A DNA stretch of 64,000 nt. Origin: Gautieria morchelliformis (lineage: Eukaryota; Basidiomycota; Agaricomycetes; Gomphales; Gomphaceae). Below the pieces are notes generated by a model that did no database searches, was not told where the DNA came from, and worked only from the letters and a program-made list of their open reading frames with translations. The DNA lies in NCBI GenBank assembly GCA_015179125.1, contig WHVA01000117.1, forward strand, positions 1 through 64,000, in the 5' to 3' direction. This document shows positions 1 to 9,000 of the stretch, piece by piece. The translations under genes and the position numbers were made by a program. Within the stretch, counting starts at the first letter, position 1. Every line of letters begins with the position of its first letter.

Positions 1-54
1 ACCTTACCGAGGCGTTTGACTTGCACCCCGCGCGAAGCGCGGGTATCCACCTAG
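1..54 (+). mobile_element. Helitron 3' terminus (tail of an element lying left of the window)
   Basis: Ends in a GC-rich hairpin with a GAA loop, then a 7-nt spacer and CTAG at 51-54. This is the CTRR terminus with an upstream hairpin that defines a Helitron 3' end. The same end recurs at 3758-3761 (+) and, reversed, at 53259-53262 and 59482-59485. Only the tail is visible, so the element's size and coding capacity are unknown. Confidence 0.75.
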
Positions 55-140
55 TTACACTATTGAAAACAGCTCGGTGGGTTGTGGCGTGAGCTTATGT
101 CAGGTTTTAGGTCAGCCTTAGTCAGCTGGCCAATCGGACG

Positions 141-157
141 CGAGCGGCGCAGCCGTG
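141..157. other. 5' subterminal hairpin shared by the Helitrons
   Basis: Contains GCGGCGCAGCCG, a GCGGC/GCCGC stem around a GCA triplet. Near-identical copies lie at 3841-3855 in Helitron B (about 80 bp from its 5' end), at the mirrored place in Helitron C (about 53165-53179), and twice near the 5' end of Helitron D (about 59315 and 59386-59402). Function unknown. Confidence 0.5.
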
Positions 158-258
158 AGCCCTAGGCCCTGGCCCAGGCCAGACCATTGACGCTGCGCAG
201 CAGCGTCCCAGGTCACGTGACCCGTTCACGCGTGGTCCGTGCACGACCACGCGCGCAG

Positions 259-267
259 TATATAAAG
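259..267 (+). promoter_or_regulatory. TATA-box-like sequence of element E
   Basis: TATATAAAG lies about 205 bp inside the 5' end of element E, just upstream of a pyrimidine-rich tract of TCTGCT-type repeats (320-420). It resembles a core promoter followed by a leader, but no ORF of recognised function follows it. Confidence 0.4.
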
Positions 268-1359
268 GCAGAACGGTAGGATAGAACGCCAGGAATCTGC
301 GTGATCGGCCATTCCTCTCTGCGGTCTGCTGTCTGCTCTGTCTGCTCTGTCTGCTCTCTCCTCTATGCTCTGTCTGCGCTGTTTGCTGTCTGCTCTCTCT
401 GGTGTCTCTCTCCTCCTTTAGCTGGCTGCCTGTCTATGGCTTTGGTTGGTTGGCTATCTATTGCTTTGTTGGCTGGCTTTCTATTGCTTTGCTTTGCTGG
501 CTATCTATTGGCTTTGCTGGCTTTCTATTGGTAGGGAATATCTCTTTTTTAATGCATTGCCATGTATTTTATTTTATTTGTGTGTGTAATTTTATTGGTT
601 GCTTTTTTTTTCCATTATATTGTATTGTCACATATGTGCTTTATATTTTTTGTGATTTTTTCGCAAATACATTTAAATAAAATCCCAAGACTGTGCTGAA
701 AAAAATGGATTTTAATATCTATATTTTTCAGGTTTTTTTCGCAAATAGACATCAATGAGTTTTTTCTAAAATTCACCACAACAGATTCTGCTTTCAATGT
801 GGTTTTTGTTGTTTTATTTACTGTAAAGCTGCTCACAGGCACTCCTCTCTGGTGTTCTCTGGCTATATTGGGGGCTGGCTTACTATGGCTTTGGCTGGGC
901 CCTGGGTTTCTCTGTCAGTCTCTGGGTTCTCTGGTTTTGGCTGGGCATTAATAACAGCTTCTGCTTCAATGTACTGTACTTTTTTGACATTTTTTCGCAG
1001 ATAGATGTCAATAAATTATCCTGACTTTGTGAAAATTGACAACAGCTCCAGCTTAAATGTACAGTGCATTTTTTTGACATTTTTCAAAAATAGATAAGCC
1101 TATCTTAGCTAAAATTAATAACAGTTTCAGCTTACATGTACTGGACATTTTCTTGACATTTTTTTCAAAAAAATAGATAATCCTGACTTTGCTAAAATTA
1201 GTGACAGCAGCTGCTTAAATATGGCTTCCTTTACTATTTTATTTATGTCTGTATATGTCACAAAATAGATATTGATACATGTCCCTGAGTTTGCGAAAAG
1301 TTAATGATAAGTAACAGCCTCTGCTTGCTTCACTTTGAAGCCCTTGGGGATATGCTACA

Positions 1360-2110
1360 CATGCCATTGGGACATGCTATGCATGGGGACACGCATGTTA
1401 TGCGTGGAGACACACATGTTATGCATGGGGACATGCATGTTATGTGTGGAGACACGCATGTTATGCATGGGGACAAGCATGTTATGAGTGGAGACATGCA
1501 TGTTATGCATGGGGACAAGCATGCTATGCATAGGGACACACAGGCTATGCATGGGCACACGCACACTATGCATGGGGATGTGCACACTATATGTGGGGAC
1601 ACACTATGCTTGGGGGACACGGTACAAACAAGGGACACACTACAGGGGAAAACACTACAAACAAGGGACATTCTACACATGCTATACTTGGGGGACACGC
1701 TACAAACAAAGGACATGCTATGCACACTATACTTGGGGGACATGTTATGCATTGGGGACACACTTTGCACACTATACTTGAGGGAGATGCTACACACACT
1801 ACATGTAGGGACATGCTACACATGTGGACACGCTATGCATGGGGGACACACATGCTATAATTTAGGGACACGCTATGTTTGGGGACATGCTACAAACCAG
1901 GGACATGCTATGCATGTGGGACACGCCATGCACACTGTACTTGGGGACATGCTACATGTGGAGACACACTATGCATGGAGGACATGCTATGCACACTATA
2001 CTTGGGGACATGTTATGTGTGGGGTCATGTTACAAACCAGGGACACAATAAGCATGCTATATTCGAGGCTATGCACACTATACTTGGGCACATGCAGACA
2101 TGTGTAGAGA
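1360..2110 (+). repeat. 21-bp minisatellite degenerating into GGGACA-type variants
   Basis: The unit begins GGGGACA and ends TATGCAT, with period 21 in 1360-1590. It becomes irregular to about 2110, with inserted TACAAACAAGGGACA-type and ATACTTGGGGGACA-type motifs. Because 21 is a multiple of three the array stays open in several frames and gives long Met/His/Gly/Asp-rich frames, which I do not regard as genes. The reverse-complement homologue is at 60390-61020. Confidence 0.9.
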
Positions 2111-2202
2111 CATTACCTATCTTGATGTGTTACTTATAGCTACTTTCAATTGCAATGAGATGTGTTTTACTTATCCCAAGTTTGATTTACCCAATGCGTT
2201 TG

Positions 2203-2275
2203 ACCTTGCTGATGCATTTGACCTTACCGAGGCGTTTGACCTACACCCCCATGTGGAGCATGGGTATCCACCTTG
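2203..2275 (+). other. Degenerate internal Helitron 3' end
   Basis: Repeats of the GCRTTTGACCTTACCGA type are followed by a decayed hairpin and TATCCACCTTGAGG, where intact copies read TATCCACCTAG. The matching place on the right (about 60212-60240, - strand) keeps CTAG followed by AGGTAAGGG. This marks a junction between the minisatellite element and the segment after it. Confidence 0.5.
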
Positions 2276-2365
2276 AGGTAAGGGTTCAAGAATCAAGTTA
2301 AGTTGGATATCAGAAATCGAGTTGGAAGGCAGAGGTCAGAGAGACAGAGGCCTTGCAAGTACTTG

Positions 2366-3130
2366 CTGTGGTAAGAACAGGAAACAGTGCAAAGGGAGTC
2401 ACATATCAAAGTCAATTATCTGATTGCAGAACAGAGGCACACATGACTCGGTTTTATACAAAGAGCTGAGACAACATGTCAGAAGGTAGAGGTAAGCAAT
2501 TCTGCTGCAAGCAAAAGTAACTAGGATAAATAGAGTAAGTAACTAATACAGAACAAGAGGAACTACAAGGGGGTGCCGGGTAGAACTAAGAACAATCAAT
2601 AGGCAAAAGAACAAGGGGAATGTGGGTCTAATTGATTGTTACGTATTGGAATTCCCAGAGGTCGGAACTGGAAAGGACAACGGCTTCAACTTATGTGTTG
2701 TGCCCCTGATGAACTACTGTCCTAAGTATTTCGGGATTGACTTGCGGATATCGGAGAAGGCAGAAGTTGGGAACAGAATACTGAGAGTCGAGGTTTGAGG
2801 GTTGGAGAACAAAGGTTGGAAGAGGCGGAGGACAGAGGGTCGAGAGCGGAAGGAGACAAGACTAGCAAAAATCGCTGTGCTAAGAACAGGAGACAGTGCG
2901 AAGGGAATCACGTATCGAAGTTGATTATCTGATTGCAGGAACGGAGACATACATGAGGGGTTTTATACAAAGAGCTGAAGCAACAGGTAATGGTATGGTA
3001 CTAAGCAAATTCTGGAGAGTGCAGGAATCGGATAGATATATGGGGCAAGTAACTAATGCGGAACAATGGGATGACAAGGGGGGTGCAGGGTAGGGTAAGT
3101 ACAATGGCAAAGAACAAGGCGAGTAAGTAC
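2366..3130 (+). repeat. Direct duplication (about 255-bp copies, offset about 508 bp)
   Basis: About 2366-2620 is repeated at about 2874-3130: both contain TAAGAACAGG, GATTATCTGATTGCAG and TTTTATACAAAGAGCTGA in the same order. Only one copy is present in the homologous stretch on the right (59640-60200), so the duplication is specific to the left copy. No coding function is recognised in 2276-3570. Confidence 0.6.
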
Positions 3131-3944
3131 AATAGGCCTCGGAAGAAACGGAATTACGGAAATGGTATCTTGCTGTGTTCAGGGTCGAGTACGGGGGCCG
3201 GTATCTGGAGGTGGCCAGGGGTACTGAAATCACTAGGGTCGAGGTAGAGGGTTGCAGATGGTGTGGATGTTATGGAATAGAGTCGGAGGTGGTGCGGAGG
3301 CGGTGCAGAGGTGGTGCGGAGGATATGCGGATATGGCGGAGATGGTTTGAGCGGAACAGTCGTAACATTGATTGTGGAACAAATGGATCTCCTGATGCTC
3401 CGGACTTGCTATGCTAATGGTCAAGTAGGGAAGGCCGGTGAATAGAGTCAAAAGGGGAAGTATGTGAATAGTAAAGAACAAGGGGATCAAAAGGTCAAAG
3501 TGTGGACATTGCAGAATAGAGCCAGAGGAGGCATGGAGGTACCAGAGTTGGTCAAGCAGCATGGTCATAACATTACCTACCTTGATGTGTTACTTAGAGC
3601 TACTGTCAATCAATAAGATGCATTTTACTTATCTGAAAGAAAATTTCTTATCCGAATGTGTTTTACTTATCCCAAGTTTGATTTACCCAAGGCGTTGATG
3701 CGTTTGACCTTACCGAGGTGTTTGACTTGAACCCCCGCGCGAAGCGCGGGTATCCACCTAGTCTATAGTATAAAGTTGCTGGAAGGGTGGTTGTGGGTGT
3801 TTTACATAATAATGTTACATAATTTGCTGAGTTTGAACGTGAGCGGCGCAGCCGCGAGTGCCGTTCCTAGCTGCGCAGCCTGCTCTCTCTCTGTCTGCTA
3901 CTGGCCTTCTCTGTGTCTGCTACCGGCTGTCTCTGTCTCCTGCC

Positions 3945-4510
3945 TGTCTCTCCTTGCCTCCATCCATTCCTGGCTGTCATCCCTGCCCCCGGTGTGTCTT
4001 CTTTTCCATTAATTTTCGCTGTTTTGGCCTTTTTTATTATTGGTATTTCTTCATTTATTTTCGCTTTTTTTGACTTTTTTTCACCCCAGGTTTCTCCTCT
4101 CCTTGCCTCCATCCATTCCTGGCTGTCATCCCTGCCCCTGGTGTGTCTTCTTTTCCATTAATTTTCGCTTTTTTGGCCTTTTTATTATTATTGTTATTTC
4201 TTCATTTATTTTCGCTTTTTTTGACTTTTTTTCACCCCAGGTTTCTCCTCTCCTTGCCTCCCTCCTTTCCTGGCTGTCATCCCTGCCCCTGGTGTCTTCT
4301 TTGCCATTAATTTTCGCTTTTTTGGCCTTTTTTATTATTGTTATTTCTTCATTTATTTTCGCTTTTTTTGACTTTTTTTCACCCCAGGTTTCTCCTCTCC
4401 TTGCCTCCATCCATTCCTGGCTGTCATCCCTGCCCTTGGTCTGTGTTTTCTTCCATTAATTTTCCCTTTTTAATCCTCTTTTTTCCTTCTTTTCAACCCA
4501 GGTTCCTGCT
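3945..4510 (+). repeat. Tandem exon-intron-like units (about 150 bp) in the Helitron B leader
   Basis: Three to four copies of a unit of about 147-151 bp. Each has a 51-nt block beginning GTTTCTCCTCTCCTTGCC and ending CCTGCCCCTG, then a T-rich stretch of about 100 nt starting GTGTGT or similar and ending TTTTGAC...TTTCACCCCAG. The T-rich part looks like a fungal intron (GT donor, TTGAC branch-like motif, polypyrimidine tract, CAG acceptor at 4088-4089, 4239-4240, 4386-4387 and 4500-4501). The same array is in Helitron C at about 52510-53075. That these units are spliced is inference. Confidence 0.7.
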
Positions 4511-5448
4511 CTCAGTGCCTGCTACCTTGCCTGTCTGCCATTGCAGGTCTACTGTATCTGCCTTTCTTTATTTTTGTTATGTTTTTATTTCTTATATTTT
4601 CGCTTTTTTTGGCATTTTTTAGGCTCTTTGCAGTTGACTTTGGTCCTGTAACTACTGCCCATCCTACCTGGCTATTGCTCCTCCATTCTGGTGAGTGTTA
4701 TGCTACTGTATTTGCTATTTTAAGTATTTATATCTGCAATCCCTCTGGTAATTATAGTTGTTTCCTTCTGGTATTTTTTGTTGTTTTATATCGCTTTTTC
4801 AGCCACAATTTGACTTCTTTATGCCAGATCTGTTCTTCAGTCTGTCATTCCTTAGGTATGGTCTTATTCTCATGGAACTTTGCCTTTTTGGGGCCTATTT
4901 GGGCTTGGTCCCTGACTGATTTGCTATTTCTTTCAGTCAAGCCCTGCAGCTATTTGGTAAGGTTTTGCAATGCGTATGTTGGATTTTCAAGCTAATGTTT
5001 TAGATTCTCTCCTTGGTTTTTGGTGTGCTCTGTGCTGTGATAATCTCTGACCTTCCTAGAGCAGTTGGGGTGGTCAGTTGGTTGTATTGTGGACTGGCAT
5101 ACTCTACTGCATTGCAGTTTGATTCTGGCCAGAGTTACAACTCCAGTGTGGTCTGTGGACTAGGATTGGTTTGGTGGTGCACATTGGATTAGGCGGTTTA
5201 AGTGGACATTGACCACCTTGCTGGTATCTGTGGTGGATTTGTTTGGTTGGGTGTTTGGTTGGTTAGATTGTGCACTGGGAGCTTGCATTGCAGTTTGATT
5301 CTGGCCAGAGTTACAACTCTGATAGCCAGTGTGGTCTGTGAACTGGGATTGGTTTGGTGGCACACATTGGATTTAGACGGTTTAGGTGGACATTGACTGC
5401 CTCCCTGGTATCCCCTATTGTTGGCCGTGAGCTACAGTGATTGTGAAA

Positions 5449-5926
5449 ATGTGAGTATCCTTTATATATATATATTTTGGCTTGATTTGAAACTGACTGT
5501 AATCTAAGGGAACCCTCTACACCAGAGCATGATAGGCAGGAGGAGCATGCTCTGGAGCCTCAGCAGCGGTTGCCAATGACGTCCCCTTCTGTGCATCGTC
5601 GGGATATGGTTCTCGCTGCAGCTCAAGAACGTCTTCGAAATCCTGACCCTCCACCTCCTCAGCCATTTCCTCGACCTCTACTCCCTCAGCACAATGTAAT
5701 TCCTTGGCCTCCTGTGGCTGGACCTTCAAATGCCATTCCACCTGATCTAAGTCCTCGGGATGCTGTACGTGCCATACAGGAACAGTTAGCTGATATGCCT
5801 CTTGCACCTGTGCGTCAAAGACAGGCCCAGGCAGCACCACCTCCTCCTGTCCCTATAGGCTCTGCAGCTGTAGCTCTGTTGCGGGCCCAGGCTGCTAATA
5901 TCAATCCTATGCCTCTGCCACAATGA
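5449..5926 (+). CDS. Helitron B N-terminal ORF with a start codon split by an intron
   Basis: Exon 1 supplies AT (5449-5450). A 58-nt intron (5451-5508; donor GTGAGT, branch CTGAC, acceptor AAG) removes the break, and exon 2 begins with G (5509), giving ATG GAA CCC TCT and a frame reading MEPSTPEHDR. An in-frame TGA lies just upstream of the spliced ATG. The product is a proline- and glutamine-rich segment aligning with the first part of the Helitron D protein. It ends at TGA 5924-5926; D continues in this frame, so the stop truncates the protein or separates two ORFs. Helitron C has the same TGA. The splice is predicted, not observed. Confidence 0.5.
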
Positions 5927-6021
5927 GGACGGCCACAACGACGTGCACAGGCATTGAATCCAAACCCTGAACCTCTCCCAGATCAAATGCCACTCCAGCA
6001 GCAGCCGCACCACAACGACCT

Positions 6022-9000
6022 GTGCTTCCACAGCCTCCACATCCACCTGCTCATCCTCGGGCCCCTCCACTTCCACTGCCTCATCAGCCTGCTCCACAAC
6101 AACCTGTGCCTCCTGTTGCCCCTGTGCCCCCTGTGCCTCCACACCCTCTGCATCCACCTGCTCCTCCTCAGCCCCCTCCACTTCCACCGCCTCCACCAAT
6201 GCCTTTAAGAAACCTTCCACTAGCACGTCGCCCTTTGATTGAAAAACAGATTGCACCTCATGACCTTGGTGCTATGGATGACAAATGTCCAAAATGTAAA
6301 GCATGGCATTGGAAGGCAGAGCGTCTGGCCGACTCTACCATTGCTGAGCCCAAATTTGGTATATGTTGCTCAAAGGGCCAGATACACCTTGAATTGTTGA
6401 TGGAACCTCCAGAACCACTAAAGACTCTTTTGGCCAGCCAAGACAGGCGTGGAAAACAGTTTAGGGAAAAGATTCGGAACTATAATGCTGCACTGGCATT
6501 CGTCTCTGTGGGAGTGAACATAGATGACAAGGTCATGAGTAGACATGGGCCATATGTCTTCAAAATTCAGGGAGGCCTCTATCATATTCATGGTGCTCTT
6601 CTTCCTGCTGAGGGTCAGGATAGGGCACCCAGCTATGCGCAGCTCTACTTTTATGATCCAGCAGAGGCTTTGCGACGTAGGCAGCACAATAACAGATTTG
6701 ATCCTTTGGATTCAGATGTGTTAAGTGACCTCCAGGAAATGATGCAGGCTCACAATCCATTGGTTCCAATCTATCAGCAGGCGATGGAAAGGCTTAGGAA
6801 CCAGCCAGATAGGTTGACTGTGGAGGCCAGACTCACCTACAGAGCACATACAGACCAGAGAAGATATAATATTCCTACAGCGGATGAGATTGCCATTGTG
6901 CTCCCTGGAGAAGGTGTGCCTGGAGGCACTAGAGACATTGTCATTCAGCTTAGAGGTGGAGAACTCCAACGAATTCAGGCCGAACATGCTTTGTATGCGC
7001 CACTACACTATGTCCTTCTCTTTCCCAGAGGTGAATCAGGCTGGGATTGGGACATTCCACGGATAGACCAAGCTCTTCCACGACAAGGCCAGGAGGGGGA
7101 GGAGGAGGAGGACCCTTCAAGTGACAGGCGTGTGACCATGTCAAAATACTATCGTTATCGTCTTTTTCCAAGGGAGGGTGAAGCTGAAACTCTCTTCCTG
7201 GCTGGCAAGCTCTTTCAGCAATACATTGTGGATGCTTGGGCAGCGACTGAACAGCAGAAGCTAAATTGGATCAAATACCATCAACATGAGCTGCGAGCTG
7301 AGGTCTACAATCAGATGATTGATACATTTGGACCTGAGGACAATCAGGCCAATCCAGCTAACTTGGGACAAAAGGTCATCTTGCCTGCTACATTTACTGG
7401 GAGTGCCAGGGATATGAATGAGAATTTTCAAAATTCAATGGCAATCACTAGGAAGCATGGTCCAGCAGATGTCTTTGTGACAATGACAGCAAACCCCCAG
7501 TGGAAAGAAATCAAAGATGCTCTCAAGCCAGGCCAGACTCCCAGTGATCGTCCTGACTTGGTTGCAAGGGTTTTTCATCTCAAGAAGGAGCAATTGATCA
7601 AACGTATCATGAAGGATGGTATCCTTGGTCGCACAGTTGCACGTGTCCATGTGATCGAATTCCAGAAGCGGGGGCTCCCTCATATGCACCTTCTCATATG
7701 GTTTAAAGAGGAGGATAAGATCAGGACACCGGAAGCTGTGGATGCTTTGGTTTGGGCTGTCTTTCCTGATCAGCAAGAGCATCCAAGGCTCTACAAATTA
7801 GTTTGTGATCTAATGACTCATGGCCCCTGTGGACAAGCACGTCCTCGGGCTTCTTGCATGACAGAGGGCAAGTGTTCTAAACATTTCCCAAAGGAATTTC
7901 GTGAGGTGACATCTGTCACTGAAGATGGCTATCCACAGTATCACCGTCCTAATGATGGCAGACAGCATAATGTCAGAGGCAACATCATGGACAACCGCGA
8001 CGTGGTTCCCTATTGTCCCACCCTCCTCTTGGAATTTGAATGCCATATTAATGTGGAACCCACTTTCAATGTGCGCTCTATCAAGTACATTCACAAGTAT
8101 ATGTACAAGGGGCCTGACAGGACCACAATGACCATTAATAAGGAGAGGGATGAGGTTAAACAGTACCTCGATGCACGCTATGTCAGCTCACATGAAGGTG
8201 CTTGGAGACTGCTGGAATATAAAATGCATGTTCAGGTCCCTCCTGTCATGGCACTTCCAGTCCATTTGCCAGGCCAGCACAATGTGATATTTGATCCTCA
8301 TATGGATCCAGGCATGGCTTTGCAGAGGGCAGAGGATGCTAAGACCATGCTCATGGCCTATTTTGAAGCCAATGACAGATATCCTGAGGCACGTGAACTA
8401 CTCTATGTGGAATTTCCTGAGCACTATGTTTGGAAAAAGCAAGCCAAGTGGTGGCAACCTCGCCAGCGGGGTTTCAGTCTCGGTCCCCTTCATTTTGCAA
8501 GTCCAGCCTCTGGAGAGCGCTTTTACTTGCAAACCCTCCTTACAGTTGTCAGAGGTGCAACGTCATTTGAGGAGCTTAGATCATTTGATGGTGACCTTTG
8601 TCCTACTTACAAGGCTGCATGCCTGGCAAGGGGCCTGTTAGAAGATGATTCAGAGTGGACACAGTGTCTTCAGGAGGCTGCACATATACAAACAGGTTTC
8701 CAGCTCAGGAGGTTATTTGTCACTATTCTCCTTCAGTGTAACCCTGCTCGGCCTGCTCAAATCTGGGAGGAGTTTCAGGAGCATATTTGTGATGACCTGG
8801 AGTATCAGCTTCAAAATAGGCATGGCATTCACCATCCTACCAATGATCAAATCTATGACTTTGGTCTCTTTCTCATTGACAAGATCATATGTCAGGGGGG
8901 GAAGTCTCTGGATGAGTTCCCAGATATGCCACAGATAATGGGGCACTGGGAGGGATTGGTAGGGAACCGTTGGATAGCTGAGCAGCGGGACTATGACCCA

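Larger units (their letters stand above)
55..3761 (+). mobile_element. Composite non-autonomous Helitron-like element (E)
   Basis: It starts directly after the CTAG of the previous element with TTACACTATTG, resembling the 5' end of Helitron D (TTACACTATATG at 59481, - strand). It ends with the shared hairpin (CCCGCGC-GAA-GCGCGGG at 3734-3750) and CTAG at 3758-3761. No Rep or helicase ORF is present. Inside are a TATA-like promoter, a TCTGCT-rich leader, a 21-bp minisatellite, a second degenerate Helitron 3' end near 2275 and a direct duplication. The internal 3' end suggests at least two elements fused or nested, so treating 55-3761 as one unit is an inference. The last roughly 2.4 kb resembles 59482-61020 on the opposite strand. 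Confidence 0.6.

Noticed and set aside
1304..2107. 267-codon open frame in the minisatellite
   Set aside because: It exists only because the 21-bp period avoids stops; similar frames open on the other strand and no domain is present.
1360..2110. CRISPR-like regular repeats
   Set aside because: Repeats are contiguous 21-bp units without unique spacers, in a fungal genome. It is a minisatellite.
5160..5396. Short ORFs on both strands in the Helitron B leader
   Set aside because: They come from a duplicated TGGTTGG-rich segment, have no domain, and mirror each other in Helitron C.
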